Shown: positions 12,110-27,162, counted from the first letter of the stretch. The stretch: 64,000 nucleotides of DNA from Megaleporinus macrocephalus (GCA_021613375.1 CM038710.1:29325763-29389762), one strand, 5' to 3'. Program-made: numbers and translations. The notes: generated by a model not told the origin, from the letters alone.

Positions 12110-14860
12110 ACGGAAGGTTCTTTGAGGCTGCATCTCAAATAGTTCCATACTCCCTACATAGTGCACAACATAGGGCAGGAGAATGTGTCTTGTACCGCTC
12201 TTCGCAGCAAACATTTCAAATATTTTACACTGGAAGTCAGATTTGGCCCCCAAAATATATATATTATTAAACATACAGAAGTTTAGTTAGGGTGAAGAAG
12301 CCGTCATGCATACATTGGTGCACTACATAGGGAGCAGACATTTGAAACTTGGCCTGTATGTACAAGGACAGAACAGCCTTTGCTCGTGTTACGGTATCTG
12401 ACGGGAATTCATCTCATCTACGCTTTAGCTCAGAATTACAGTGATGGTGATACAGGAGCTTAAAGAAAGCAGAGACTATAGCGAGAAGTTTGCAGGAGGT
12501 TATGAAATGAAATGGTTGTGGTTTCCTAATACGTTGTTTTACTTAAAGATTATATTTGGACTAAAACGTAGGTCTATTTTTCTATAGGTCTATGAAGTTT
12601 GACAGAGTGGTACGTGGAGGGTGTTGTAAAGCAAGATAGTCCTCAAATCCACAAATTAACTATTTCAGATGCAGCACTAATTTGCCATTTAATGCATTGT
12701 AAAACTGTTTACAGGTCATTTTCAGTGATAAAAATCATATGAATGTATTTGCGTTGCACAGAACCCCGATTCCTATCACAGTAGCAAAATCTTACAAAAT
12801 AATGAATCTATTATTTTTCAATATCTCCTGTACTGAAAGTTGCAGCAGGTACCCAAACTCTTGTTGTAAAAAGGTGTATATTTTTTCTCCAATAAAAAAA
12901 AAGTGAATTAAGGGCACACACTTTTCTAGTTTAAGTTAAACTCTTCTGAGCTCTTAAAGAGCTGTAGTAAAAAACTGCTCGCTGTTTATAATAAATAATG
13001 AAAGAAATGAGTAATTAAAGAAATAAATAAAAGACATCAGTTTCATATCATACATAGTCATGCAGTTTTGTATGTATAAAGTTGGTTTCCTGTTCCTGTG
13101 CTAACTAACAATGAAGACAGTAAAGATAACTTATTCAAATATTTACTGAAGAGTGATGCTGTGTTTAAAGTTGTAAATGTTATTTGAAATGTGAACAGGT
13201 TTGTTGTGTTAATATTTACTTGCTTCTCAGAATTTGCAGCAAGGCACCTTTTAACATTTACATTAGCTAAGAAGCTAACTGGCACCACTAACTCACCGAG
13301 ATGAATCATCTTTTTACAAATAGTACTAACTAACAACCTTATTTCAGAGTTAAGTGTGGAAGTGAAGGTAGAAAGTGGGATTATGAGACAGGGAGGGTGG
13401 GTCAGGCTAGCTGGTTAGCATGCTAACTAGATTAATCATTTTAGTTAATTTTGGAATGTTTTGGACTGAAAATCTTACAAATGACGAATTAACCTTACAT
13501 ATTGCTCTTTTAAGAGATAAATAAGGTGAAGAAAAGGCCATATGAAAAGTAATTATAAAAATTTTGGTTACGTAAACCCCCACAAATGTTATAAGTGGAC
13601 ATGTTAAAAAACTAAAAAGTCCACTAAATGTAAGATATTCTCAGAAAAATACTGAAATATGCAGTTTTACATATGTGTAATAGATTTTCAATATATTGTT
13701 TCATTCAATATATTAAGTACATTAATCAAAGAATCAATATATTTTCCACATTATTTTCCATGTGGGTTGGCCTTTTAAAGCTTTTTTAAAATGATTTATA
13801 TATTTTTTATTACCATGAGACATTTATGTCCTGATCACCCCAATTCACTCAGGCTGCTTACTGTGTGAAGGCCTAAAAGTAACCTATCATCTTAAATTTC
13901 AAACAAATCCAGGATTTTTACATGTCAGAACTGAAGTATATGATCTGACATGTGACCCCTCCCCACCACCTACAGTTCAGTTGAGAAGCCACTGAACTGT
14001 AGGCACCAGCTATTTCTAATCTAAGGGCCCATCCGTGTACAGCGCAAGTTTCAATACGGGTGGCTACAGAGATAGAGCAGCTCGTGCAAGCTGTGTGGTT
14101 CCTTTTACTTCCTGTAAAACTAGCAAGGCTGAAGAAGTAGACCGCTGTGCGTTGTTTGAACTCATTCTCATCCCTGCTTTCTTAGCTGCAATGTTTTCAC
14201 AGACTCTTCTTTCGAGAATAGTTTGTCTTCTGGGACTCCCATGAAACAGGTACTTTTGATTAAAGGTTATAATGTTACAGCTTTCTTGCAGGAACAGTTT
14301 CAATTTGCTGTCTGTTGTGCTCTCGTATCCTTACCAACTGACAGTCCCTGATGTAACTCTGTAGTTCTAGCTTGGCTGTTGGGTCTAGATGCAGATGCAG
14401 GCTATATCCTTTGTGTGTTCTCGTGCAGTTGATGCAGTCTGAGGAGTGAGACATGTTGTATTTGAACAGCATGTTTATGGGGAACATATCCTGTGACTGT
14501 GAGGCCTGCTGAATATGAATGAAGGAGAGGAGTGGATGAGGACGCTGCATTAAAACTCCTTTATTTATTCATGTATTGCTCTCAGCGGCACTTTTTCCTC
14601 AAACTCATTATCACTGCTGTCTTCACATTGAATGGAGTTGACTTGATACACATATTCACCGAAGCTTAAAAGTTTCTGTTCTGTGTTTGCAGCTGTAGGA
14701 GGATCAGCGAGTGCCTGCTCTTCAACCAGAATGACCACAGCAGTAAATGATTAGACGTACGGTACCATCTGCTAATCTAACGGTAAATTGAGCATTAATT
14801 TCATGTATATAGAGAGCACTGCCAGTTGCTGTGACTTCATGGAGCTCAGGCATCAACACT
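12110..14860. other. Intergenic interval, atp5pb to traf3ip3
   Basis: This divergent intergenic region is about 2.7 kb of mostly AT-rich sequence. The open frames here are short and show no family motif or splice support. It probably contains the traf3ip3 promoter and perhaps a 5' non-coding exon, neither of which I can place. Confidence 0.4.
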
Positions 14861-14999
14861 GATGATACTTTGTTGTTCAAATGACAGGAATGGACATCTA
14901 AAGCTGAGGAACCATCCGTTTGTGTGGGATTACTTTCAACTACAGGCGTCCACCATAAAGCATAAGGCAAATCCTTCACACTCCATTGGACTAAACACA

Positions 15000-17900
15000 A
15001 TGGCCACTCTTGATGGCAACACCAGCCATCACTTTCAGCCTATTGACTATGACCAAAAGTTGGAGCAGCGTGCTGTGAAGCACAGGAAGCTTTGTGACCG
15101 AAACAATGTGACAACCTGCAGAAGTCCAACCAGAGACCTGGATACGAGGTGGATTAAGAATGAACTCCACCGTAAAAGGCAGGAGGAGTTTTCTAAGAGG
15201 AGACCAGACGACTGTGGCTTCAGCGCGCTGTTATCTGCGCGGGCAAGGCGCAATTATTTACGAGAGGAAGAGTCTGTGACGCAGACGACCACGTCATTCA
15301 CAAGGCATTTGATGGCAGGTCGAAGCATCAGCTCAAATAAGCAGGTGATCAAAAGTGAACTTTTATCATTTCCTGACAGACTGAATCAATCAAATAACCA
15401 TAAACTTGAGCAGTGTATCCTTTGAAGTCCAATAAAATAGCTAACTATCAAAGGCTGTCTTGGAATACCTCTGTTATCACTTATTACCACTGTTAATTTG
15501 GGCAGTCATGGCCTAAAGGTTAGGTTTCAGGTCTTGCAACCAAAAGGTCGATGGTTCGTTCCTTAGGACTAAATTGCCCTTGAGCAAGGCACCTAACCCC
15601 AACTGCTCCCCGGGCACTGTGAATAGGGCTACCCACTGCTCCAGGCATGTGTGCTCACTGCCCCCTAGAGTGTATGTTCACTAGTGTGGGTGTTTCACTG
15701 CACCGATTGGTTAAAAGCGGAGGTCAAATTTCACTGTGTAGCTAGTTCTAATTTGTTAATAGGGAAATTATGTTTTGTCATATTTAAGGCTACATCATTT
15801 CGCTTGCATTTTAACTTAAAAATCAGTACTTTGGGTCTAGACTAGAAAACCTTCGCCCAACCTCCAAAAAATTGTTGGGCCACTAATCCAAATGCCAACA
15901 CCAGTGATCTCCAGTGCAACTCTTAGAAAGCCACCACCCAACATACCTGACTTTACAAAACTAGAACACTGAATAATTAAAGTGTCTCAATGTGTTACTA
16001 ATGTTGCCTGCTGGTAAATAAATGCCTGTGAGGAAGACATGTACACATATACACTGTAAATATCAAGAGTGGAAAATAAAATGAATATCCTTTTAAATAT
16101 ATTGTCAGTGCCAACATAAAAAAAGGTTTGCAGGAGGGGGCAAAAATGATGCACAGCAATAAAAATCTCCAACAAATGGAGATACACGTTTTCCTTTCGT
16201 ACAGCAGAGATATGTAAACAAAGTCATTCAAAGTAATGTGACAGTAGTTATGGAAACAAGGGTTCACAATATTCACAATACAAATATACCAATATAAATG
16301 TATGTTGATAACATTGTATCGTATGTAATATGTGTCTGTGATTTGCAATTCTTCACCTTAAAGTCATCCCAGACTGCTTCAATGAATGATGAGAACAGAC
16401 CAGGCCTGAAACAAGAGGGCACTGCAGCTGTCTTCGATTCACTCCGGCAGAGAGGCAGAGCAAAGAAAGAGCGAGGTAAGCAAATCATGCTAAAGACTTT
16501 TAAATGAATGAATTACCCCAGAGTGTTACATTATAGCTCACTTTAGCAGTTTTTTAATATTGCAGCTCTTCTCAAAGACATTACTCAACTCACCAACAAC
16601 CAGAAAACACTATACACTGCCAGTGCTCAGACAGAGTAAGTGGGCTCCCTCAGTGCTACATATGAATTTAGCTTCAGTACAGTAAGTACTCTCTGTCTCT
16701 ACTTTCAGTCCCAACTTTGTGATTTTGGTTGTTCTTTTCTGGCAGGTCGGGCATCGCCACTGTCAAAGAAGCGGTAAGAATCAACTATGATGCTGTTACT
16801 GCCCACAGTTCAGGCTGCAGATTGAATGAATGACTGAATGAATGAATGCACTGGGCAAATAATAATTATAAGCAATTAGTTACTCATTTATTCTGTAACA
16901 GATGCACATATACAATTTCTTTCTGCTCAGTCTCTATTGTTCTCACTTGCAGGATGTTCATCAGTTAGCAGACTATTTGGAGGTGAGCAGTATGACTTTA
17001 TTTTAAGGAATACATGTTGGATGTATATTTAAAGTATGATTTGTTTACTAAAGCCCAAATTAGATACTTCGAAGTGGTTTATTCAATTTGCATTAAGCTT
17101 GATTTATTATGACTTAATTAATTATGACAGACATCCAGCATTATTAGTAATAACACACAATAAACACTGTCACTAACTTCCTCTGCAAATTATTGCGCAT
17201 TAATTGAACTTTAATGTAAAATTTAAAATTAATGTCTTATTCGTGTATTGTTGGTTCTTATAGTTTCAAGGATTGTGCCAAAAAGTGCTGGGCAATATGA
17301 CTATATTTTATTAATATCATGATAATTTACATCATAGTACAATTTTCTGAGCATACTGTGGATATAGTTAGAACTTAAAGAACACTAAATGCTAAATGCT
17401 AACTAAGTGAGCATCATTTGGCTAGTTTAGTTTGATTTTGTGCAAGTAAAATATACCTGGGTGCCCATGAATGTAATCATTTTATTCCAAGTTGTTTTTG
17501 GAGCATTTCTATTGGTCACCACATTATGAAATGAAACTTCTAAGGTTTTGATGTGACTGTGAAGATTAGAATAAACTCTTTACATCTCTTTGTGGGACTC
17601 TTTATGGTTTTGTTTGTTAAATAATAAACGCTGAGTTACTATATTAGCACTTGTCAGCTAGAAGTTACACCAAGTATAAGATGAGAAACTGTTTTTTTCT
17701 ATTGCTGTGCAGGAGGCATTGTACAGAGAGGAGGCTCTGAAAAAGAAGTTAGCCACCCTTCAGAGGAGCGCCTCAACATTACTCCGCTCCACTGAGCTGC
17801 TGTGGAAGGTGTGTTCAGCTAATGATCCATCGCTCTTTTTCAGACCCATTTCTACAGAATTTACCATTTGAAATATCTTTATTGCATAATGCAAACAAAC

Positions 17901-20900
17901 GTATCCAGAAAGTTTTATGTAAAAATGGTTCTCTGTAGTGAAACATCCCAACTTGCCAACTTTTTGCAGTGATGGTCATAGGAACTAGAGGTTTCTGTGT
18001 CTGTAACATATAAATTACTGTCTAAGTAAAGTATAGCTTTAAATATACAATAAATATATGTTTTAGGCCAAAAGCTTCTATCACAGCTACTGTAATTCAA
18101 CGTCTCTGGGTTCAGTCTATGGATTTGTACCCATTACATGTAACATCTTTCTGTAAGGTAGCTGATAGAGGCATTAAACACCTCAGAGCATTTAATATTA
18201 AAACATTTTGAATAACTGTGTACTTAATAGAAATTCAAAAAATTCCTTTACATTTAAAGTAAGCAGATTCCACCTAAATAATAGAAATATGTGACCTGCA
18301 TTTCAAGACTGATTTACCTCTGTTGGTATGGAAATGAAGTACCTTCCTTCGACATGCCTTTCCCATTGAATCAGTCCTGTATTTAATGCTTCTTCATACC
18401 AGTAGATTCAATTCAGTCACTATTTCTAAATTTCTAAATTTTCTAAATAGTGTAGTTATATGTAGGTTTTTGACATGCTGTCATACAAAATGTGTGTTAT
18501 TAATTACACGGAATAAATGACTGATGAATAGAAATGAACATAGCAAATAGGAAACCCAATTTATTTACATTTAAAAAACAGGTTTTTGAAGCAAACAACT
18601 ATTTGATATTGATATATTCTTATTAAAGTTTATTATCAAACAACACTGGTATATACCCAGCCCATGCAAACGTCACATGACCTTTCAGAGATAATTTACT
18701 GTATTTATCTATAATGACACAGAAGTTCTAGCAATGCAGCAAAACTAGCATATCACCATTGCTCCAAAGTCCTTTTCACTGAGATGTGTATGTATGTGGG
18801 TTAGGACTGAAAACCGAAGGAAAAAGTCACATTTCAACATTTAATATTGTACCATTTACCAATGTAGCCAGATAAATTATTCTGAAATGAAGCTAATATT
18901 CACTCCAGCTCTAGAGAGGGTGTTTGTGGAAAGTAGTTTAATATTGTGGTTAATTCTTTGTAGCAATTTTATTTCTTTAATACTCACAAAGGCTGCAGTT
19001 GCACAAAAAATGCCATATTGTGACTGTACTAGTGCATACTGGGATTGTGATGTGCTTTGTGATATATTAAACACATTACAGATGGCCTCTGGCAGCATGG
19101 TTTAAAATTGACTTGCATTGTTTTCCACCAAATTATTTAGGTTTGTTAAATTATGTGAATGCCTCATTTCATCAGAACTTCCACAGAAACCTGTCTGGAA
19201 TATGTGAACATAACATACAATAAACAGCAGCTTTACAACAATGATTAACAGGTAATATATTGTGAAAGCCTAATGTGTGTGACAACACTAATATAATATC
19301 TAATTAACCTGCTGTTTTGAAAATAATCAAATATAAAACGTTTGCCTATGTGCATCATTTGTGTACGTAATACTGTGTTGGTGAATAAACAACATGTTTG
19401 CTGAGCTGAACACTGGGCTAAATTGAAGTCCCGCGATATTACAATACAATGCTGAAATATTGAAACTTTGAGGAAACCGTGGTTCTTTAAAATGAGCTGT
19501 TTTTAATTGAAGCACTTTACTTAGAATAAGCATTTAAAAGTAGACTAAACTACTATTGACCTACGACACTACTCAAACATTTTAGTACGGCACAGAAATA
19601 AACACACATCTGACCACATAATTTCAAACGTTACTGTATTGACTGGAAGTGTCCAAGTTCCAAAAATAGATAATCTAATTCATAATAATTATTTACAATA
19701 TTAAAACATTTATTTAGTACATAACATTTATACATAATTAAAACAATGAACAACTTTATTTTTATTTTAAGGAAGAAACTAAAATACCTTTAACCAGCAT
19801 TACTAAGCACAAGTGTCTGAATCTTAAAATGTCATGAAAGACTATTTAACTTGGACTGTAGAACTGATGTGACAGTTACATCAGTTTACCTTCTTTCCTG
19901 ATTTGTGTAATAAATATAAATGGGTTAGGGGCGGGTTTGTGGTTGCCAGTATCCGGCTGCTGTTTGCCTTTCAGGCTGAAAAACAGAGATAGACACTTGC
20001 TCACTCCGGAAAGAGTGTGAGTGTTAGGCGCCAAAGACGTGTCACGTTTTGTGTTTTGCCTTCTTTGTAACATCCGCATCATGTAAGTCTCCCTCTGTGG
20101 ACTACAGAGCTTGAGGTGCTAGAGTAATTAGTCAGTAAGCACTGCAATACATGATATTTTAAAAGCCAATAAAAGTAGAAAGAGTCACAGAAAGAGTGTC
20201 TCAGCGTCCTTGCACAAAAATTTCTTATTTAATAGTTTCATAAACTGATGATATTTGTATATAGACTTCCACCGCTTGGTCCATTTATTCAGCTAGAGAA
20301 GGATTGTGCCACTGATCTGCGATAAAGCTAAAGAAGTATGCTTGACTGCATTCAGGCTGACTTTCAGAGGAAGCTGCTTCCGTTCTAGCCGTGCCTGTGT
20401 CACACCACATTTCCTTTTCCTCCCACAGACTCGCTGTGATGAAGATGTGCTGAAGAGCAAGATCAAGGCACTGGAGGCTCAGCTGCAGCTCTGCATGAAG
20501 GTAAGGCCTGCATCAGCTTTCAATAATATAACAAGCTAGTGGTGTTTGTCAGACCTCAGCTTAACGTTTTGGATTATCAGAAACTCAAAAGGTTCTAGTT
20601 AATTACTGGAAAGTGTCTGGAAATCAACTGTTTTCATTAAAACACATTCAGTTTGTGTATAAAACTGCAGAGTATGCTTCTGCTGGCCCAGTGTTATTAA
20701 CACTTATGGTCATTCCCTTAGAGGGTTCCCCAGGATGGAGTGAAGAAAGTAGTACTGCAGATGGAGAAGCAGAAGGAGGAGTATGAGCAGAAGGCCTTTG
20801 AGGCCATTCAGAGAGCTACAGAGGAGAGCGCAGAGGCCCAGAGCAAGATGCTGAACCTGCAAGTAAGTCCCACACTGACAACAACATGGTTGCTAAACCA

Positions 20901-23900
20901 CAATCCTGTTACTATACAGTTGCGTATAAAAATAGAGAATCCACTTTATTTCACTGCAGTTTAAATACACTGGAATACATATCAGCAGTACATAAGCCTT
21001 AGCACTAAACAGTCTTTCAAATAAATGGCATCAGTAGGGCTACAAATCCATTCAGTCTACAGATTTGGTAATCTGCAGTTCTGTCAACTTGCAATCTTTC
21101 CTGACCACCAGGAGGCACTCCAGGCAACCCAGGCTGAGTCAGCACGGTGGCAGCAGCTGTGTGAGGAGCTGAGGGAAAGCTCCAACCTGCTGAGGAAGAG
21201 TCAGGACCAGTGTACTAACCAGCTCATTCAACTGCAGAGCCAATTGGAGGTGAGCAGGCAGAGAGAGTCAGGAGGAATTTCGATGAGTGATTTCAGGAGG
21301 CGAAGCATGATTTGAAAATTTGATTGGGTCTTAGAAATTTGACTGTGAATGTTGATTGACATATTACTTATGATCTATTATCTTATATTGACAAAAATGA
21401 TACTGTGTCAAATGTATAGTACCTGGACAATCATTTAGCATACAGAGTTTGCTTATATTAAAGGGATTACCTACAAACATTTAATATAAAGGACAGAACA
21501 CTCCAGTGATGAAGGATTTCAGTAAACGCACAGTTTATTTACACATTTAAAATATCAATGTAAAACACTGCATTGCTAAAGGGTACCAAGAGTAAAATTG
21601 TTATTTTATGAAAATTAGGCAAGATAATTTAAAATGATCTAGCCTTCCCAGTGTACTTCCACTCAGTTTTACTATGCTTCCTATGTTTTACTATGCTCAC
21701 TATGTAGTACCACAGACACTATGATTTATATGATTTATAATTGCAGTGATAAATTGTGTCACAGTAAGTTCTTCTAAGCATTAAGGCTGTGTATTGGCAA
21801 GAACCTGGTGATACGATATGTATTGTTATACAGCGGTCACGATTCAATATACTGCAATATTGCAAGCAAAGTGATATATTGTGATTTTTCAAATCCTACT
21901 ATTAAAACACACCACTGTATGAACAGCTTTGCTAAGGCTTAAAATAATACTGCGCCCTTGTGCTTCTTGTTAATGTTGGAGTGGAGCTGAAAATAGATTA
22001 CAATACTGCCATCTAGTGGTCAGAGTTTTAAACACAACACACAATGATTCACTGTTTGCCAGGAATCTGTGTATCGATACTGTGTTTTTGAGAATCGCTA
22101 CTTGCGAATTAAGAAACCTAATATCCTGATATTCAATATTTCAATATTGTTGATAACCATAACAGTATGGTCAGTTTCTCTTCAACAATATAACCATATT
22201 GTTGATATTGTCAGGACGTACAGAAAGCTGACTAACTACATGTTTCATTACAAAGTGAGCATAGTTTGGTCCTGTTTATTTAGACTTAGACTATGTTCAG
22301 ACTACAGGCAAATCAAATTGCTTTCTCAAATCACATGACCATCAGCACTTTTATTTTGAAGTGATCAGATTGGATTTGTGTTTCAAGACATTAGCAGCGT
22401 ATCTGCATGAGTTGCTGTGGTACACATGTAGGCATCAGTTATTACGCTGATGACATAGGGGGTTGCAAGGGAGCATCATTTTGTTAGATAAAAACTTATC
22501 ACTCTGTCAAATCATGGTTCTCAACTCTTTGGTGCTCTTCTTGAGTTCCAGCACTTTAATCAGACTAGATTTGTCATTGTTATATTGTGAGTGATGAAAA
22601 AGACACTTATAAGTCGGATCAGAGCATCCAGACTGAGACACATCTGTAAAAATCTGATCAAATTTCAAATCTGGATTTGCCAAAAATCATATTTGGGCTG
22701 GCACTCTGAACATAGCCTTAGTGCAGTGTCATTCATAAAACACTAAATAAAATGTATTAAAAATGGATTTATTATTAGTACAGCATTCTGAATATTATTA
22801 CATTTCCTGAAAATAAAAAACTAGGCTGTATATAATGTATTGTGAAAGTGTCTTGACGTATTGTGATTGTTTGCAATATTGCAAATCATTTTTATCCTTC
22901 TGTACTCAAGTGGAAATACCGTATATTACTCTTACTGAGTAATACTTTACCGAGGGCATTTGTATATTTACTCAAAACAGTTTTATAGGGATGTGTATAT
23001 AAATGATCTCTTAAGCTACAAGGCAACTGTTACTTCCCCAGAACTTAACTAGGCCACCTTCTTCTGAATTGCATTCCTTTAGAATGATGCTGCATAACAG
23101 TGTTACAGACATAATAAATGTACATCACTTTAGTTTAGACCCCTTAAGTCAATACAATATCATTTACTTCATTAAACACCATATCAACTTGTAATTACTG
23201 ACATTAGCTGGTTATAGATACTTGAGTATTGCTTTATAAGTGCTTGTGCACATAAGAGATCAACATGTAGGTAGACTTCAAATAAAGCGTTACCCATTAT
23301 TCTAATTAGCTAGAAGGATAAGTGTGTTGTGTGCTGTGTAGCGTTCCAGAGAGCAGGAGGAGTCATTGAAGGAGCAGTGTGAGATCCTGCAGCAGGCTGG
23401 GACAGAATTACGCTCCAACGTTTCTCTTCTAGAACAAGACAACCAGAGCCTGAGAGAACAGATTGAAGAACTTTCAGGTACACTTCACACCTGCTTCACA
23501 CTCGCTAATCTCCTATGTGCCGTACACACTGACATCATCCTGGTGAACTTGAAATCTTTTCTTTCCTGGAACTCGTTCATAAAGAACGTCAAACAAAGCC
23601 GTGCCAATTTACTTTTCTTACCTAGTTCAAATGAAATGTTACAAAACTGTGAAATGAGAAATGTGCTGGCTGTGGTTGATCTTCACAGAGCACGGTCATG
23701 GATCATGGAATAATATCACGGATGTGCACAAGCAGGGACAAGTGTTGGACCAGCTTCTCGGGACAGATAACAGCTTGGCTGAACAGCTTCGTCAGGCTGA
23801 AATGAGACTCAGTATGAAGGAGAAAGAGGTATGGAAGGCCTTTTTCACTGAAACTGTATACTGTAGAAACTGTAGGTTTATGTAAAGTATGTATTTTATC

Positions 23901-26900
23901 CGAAAAATCTTTTAATCTAGATGAACAGTGAAGCTGATACCTGTGGATTCATATACATCCAGAAGACAAAATTAGAATGTTTATTCCTTTAAACCCCTCT
24001 TACCGAGTACTTGTCAGCAGGGAACATTTAAAGGGTTGTATTTTAAAACGCATATGACTATTTTCATGAATCTTGTTAGCTGTTAGGTGTGAGATTTATA
24101 CTTGGGTCATTGACACTTTTTTATTGTCACATTTTTTTGTTTTTTGGTTTCATTATTTTCCCAAACAATGTCTAATTGTTCAGCAGTACCTTTCTTATAT
24201 TAGTGCCTCCAAAGAACATTCATTTTAGTCCTGTCAAGTCAAAAATGAATGTCAAGTGCTGCAAGCGCCTAGCTATATATGCTATATATATTCTAAATAA
24301 AATCATTTGCCATGTATTTTTATGTTTCTTTAAAATAAAAAATAAAAACATACTGGAAAATAAGGCAGCTTTAAAAGTACTCAACTCGCTGAAGTACTTC
24401 TTAAATGTCAGGCAGCACAACCAAAAACAAAAGACTTTTATTTTGACATGCTTTTATGAAAAAGGGGCCAGGGTATTGCATCATAAAGTAGACCCCCAAG
24501 TGAAGTGACCTTCATGGTGCAGTGCTGAGGTCAGTAGCCCTTCCACAAATTTTAGAAAAAAAAGTAATTTTTATTTCAGGTGGTACGAGCTCAGGGAAGA
24601 CATACAAAAATGATGAGTAATCATTATAATAGACCAGTCCGGTTTAACAATAGGCAGTTACAAACTTTGGTAACACTAATACTATAAAAGACATAAAATA
24701 CACAAATATAAATGCAAATGTGTATGCATACGTAATAATATCACGTACTTTTTAATAACATTTATTTTTATTTTATATGTTTTTAAAATCCTTCTTGTCT
24801 TTGACCCACAAACCAATGCTCTGCTATGATTAATAGCAGGAATAAAAAATGTTTCTTATTATATGTCAGCTGTTATTCTTCTAAAAAATATTACAAAAAT
24901 GTATCCAAAATGTTTATATATTTAGCTTTTTGGAATGAAACTCTTGTTGGCTTCTCACAAAGCTTGGCATTAGTCCATACGTTTTGTAGTTTTGTTCTCT
25001 TCATTGTTCATTTTAAAGATAAAAAACGCTGAAAATAACGTTGTTATGTGAGTCCAAGCTTTAGACTGGTACCGTGTATAAATGACACACCTATTTTGGT
25101 CACTGTTATGGTGTCAGAAGAGCCCTTAGTGTACCACCTTAAAGGACACTCAGTGACAGGCCTGTTGTCTTGGTAACCTGGTTGTCATGGCAGTGCATGG
25201 AGCTGAAGGCCGAGCTGGAGGCGCTGGAGCAGGAGTGCTATAGTTACCAGAGTCGTCTGACCCAGTGTCGAGAAGAGCTGAACACACTAAGTGCTCGCAA
25301 GAGCAGTAGCAGAACCAAGGTAGGAATCTTCAGTCCAGACCAAAGTTATACAGTAAAGTTATACAGTAAAGATATACAGTAAAGTTTTACAGTAAAATTA
25401 TACAGCACTTTGCAAACGTTTTAGAAATCTGAACAATGTATCTTGTTCAGTAAAACACCAGTATTAAAATTAATATAATTTAAATTCATACATTTTAAGT
25501 CCAACATGTATTTTAAGTCAATAAATGCGTTTACTTAACCATTTCCAACCCTCTTCTTGTGGCAGCCCAGTTATAATGCAATACCTGGTTTATCTAATAA
25601 AACCTCAGTAAATAGTTAGATAAATAGTTTATTAATCCCAGAAGGAAATTCAAGATCTCCACATTTAACCCATCCGTGCAGTGAAACACTCACATATACA
25701 CACACTAGTGAACATACATACTAGGGGCAGTGAGCACATGTAGCAAATCTATGTGATGTCTGTGGACATCAGGGAGAAGTTGGGAACCCAAGCATTGCTC
25801 TTCTAAGCAGCTCACAAGATCTTAAGTTTTGACAATTTACTTACAGTTTACTTACATGTGTCCTCATGAACACACTCGTTGCTAAACAAAATGGGTTTGA
25901 ATAACATGCTTACATGCCTAAAAGTTTGTGATATGATATATTCTGAAAAATAAATGCATTTAATTTGGTTATTTTAAATATGTAAACACAAAATTGTGAG
26001 GTAATTTATTCATGAAGAAATTACATACGTCAGTTTGTAATTTGTTCATTTTTTTTATTTAATGTTTAAAGAAAACTAATAATTAAAAAAGAGCCAGCAC
26101 CATGGAAAAGGACATGGTTTTTTAAATAAAAATGTTGAAAGAAACTCTGACTGTTATGACCTAACATGCCTGAAAACAGTACACACGTGTACAATATTAT
26201 TAAAACATGAAAATGTTGTGTTTATTATAAAAAACAGGCAAAATTCCTTCACATGTAAACTACCATAGTTGTACTGTAATGATGTCAGCTGCACTGGAGT
26301 GCATTTTTCTGTGAAAAATAAGAAAATCACACTCCAGCTAAACATTTTATCAACAGAGTAACTATTTGATGCAACAACAAAAATGACGGCCTACTAGTGA
26401 AAGGATTTTTTCTGTTTTTAATAACATATAAAGTGTTTGGTTTATTCTATAACTTGTTTGTATAGTATTGTACATGCACACCATATTGAGTCCTACATGT
26501 CTTAACAGTCAGGGTTGCCTTTAATGTAGTAGGTAAACATTATTAAACTTAGCATTCCCTCTCTAATCCATACGGTTCACAGATGAAAACTAAGCTAAAA
26601 TAAAGCATGTTTTGAATGAATTGTTTTCATGATGTTATAAGGAGTGTTTCAGATTGGACAATGCAGGACATCCAATCAGAAAAGAAATAGTTTACATATA
26701 ATAGTTTTATATACACAGTAACAGTAACACAATCAGGATGACTAAATGTAAGGGATAATAGGAAGATGTAAAAATGAATTATGGCTCATGTTAGTACACA
26801 AAACCAGACACATGTAGTAAATGAAGGGATATGGGCCTTTTGAACAATAGGACAACTGCCTGGACTATTAATAAATAACATATATTAACGTGTTACTAAC

Positions 26901-27162
26901 AGTAATATACCTGGTATGTACCAGTACGTGTGAATACATGCATTTCTCTCTCCTTTTGCAGAGACGCTGCTGTGGCTCCTTTATCTGTCTGACTCTGTTC
27001 TTGTTGCTGATGCTGGTTGCGGTAATGGCTGCTATCTGGATCTACCATCCCCCAATCAGAGATCAGCTGTGGGACTTTTACTCAATTGTAGAGGAGAAAG
27101 TGGAGGACTATCTAATGCAAGCAGCCTCTGCCCAACACGCAGTCTGCCTCAGACCTATCTGA
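15000..27162 (+). CDS. traf3ip3: TRAF3-interacting JNK-activating modulator
   Basis: TRAF3IP3 is a membrane-bound coiled-coil adaptor that binds TRAF3 and acts in JNK and innate immune signalling. Thirteen exons join in frame to 544 aa (human about 551): 15000-15344, 16364-16475, 16566-16635, 16746-16773, 16953-16982, 17713-17808, 20429-20500, 20722-20862, 21112-21249, 23342-23477, 23689-23828, 25194-25319 and 26962-27162. Exon 1 has the conserved [14 protein letters not shown] block. A later exon has [19 protein letters not shown], matching the family. The middle is heptad-rich coiled coil, and [13 protein letters not shown] precedes one transmembrane segment (about residues 484-506, [20 protein letters not shown]). 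I chose ATG 15000; the frame is open upstream to 14862, so a longer start is possible. Unlike the human protein as I recall it, about 38 residues follow the membrane segment. Confidence 0.92.
15495..15745 (+). mobile_element. tRNA-derived SINE
   Basis: It has a box-A-like TGGCCTAAAGGTTAGG and a box-B-like GGTCGATGGTTCGTTCC, followed by the body motif TTGAGCAAGGCACC...CTGCTCCCCGGGCAC and TGCTCACTGCCCC, typical of abundant fish SINEs. It lies in traf3ip3 intron 1. A second, 3'-only copy in reverse orientation sits at 25620-25745. Confidence 0.75.
17830..20400. other. traf3ip3 intron 6, no further feature
   Basis: AT-rich intron of about 2.6 kb between exons 17713-17808 and 20429-20500. I found no conserved coding piece. 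The open frames inside it (for example 18877-19105 on both strands) show no family similarity or splice support. Confidence 0.5.
21260..23330. other. traf3ip3 intron 9, diffuse repeats
   Basis: About 2 kb of intron. Around 21800-22200 and 22850-22880 there are related phrases (TATTGTGAT, CAATATTGC, ATCGATACTG) that look like old dispersed repeat debris. No coding piece was found. Confidence 0.4.
25620..25745 (-). mobile_element. 3' fragment of tRNA-derived SINE
   Basis: The reverse complement reads ...TGCTCACTGCCCCTAGTATG, TTCACTAGTGTG, GTGTTTCACTGCACGGATGG and GGTTAAATG, matching the tail of the SINE at 15495-15745. The tRNA-like head is absent. It lies in the last traf3ip3 intron. Confidence 0.65.

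Noticed and set aside
15495..15745. Possible tRNA gene (A and B box)
   Set aside because: The cloverleaf does not close and the downstream body is a known type of fish SINE tail, so it is a SINE, not a tRNA gene.
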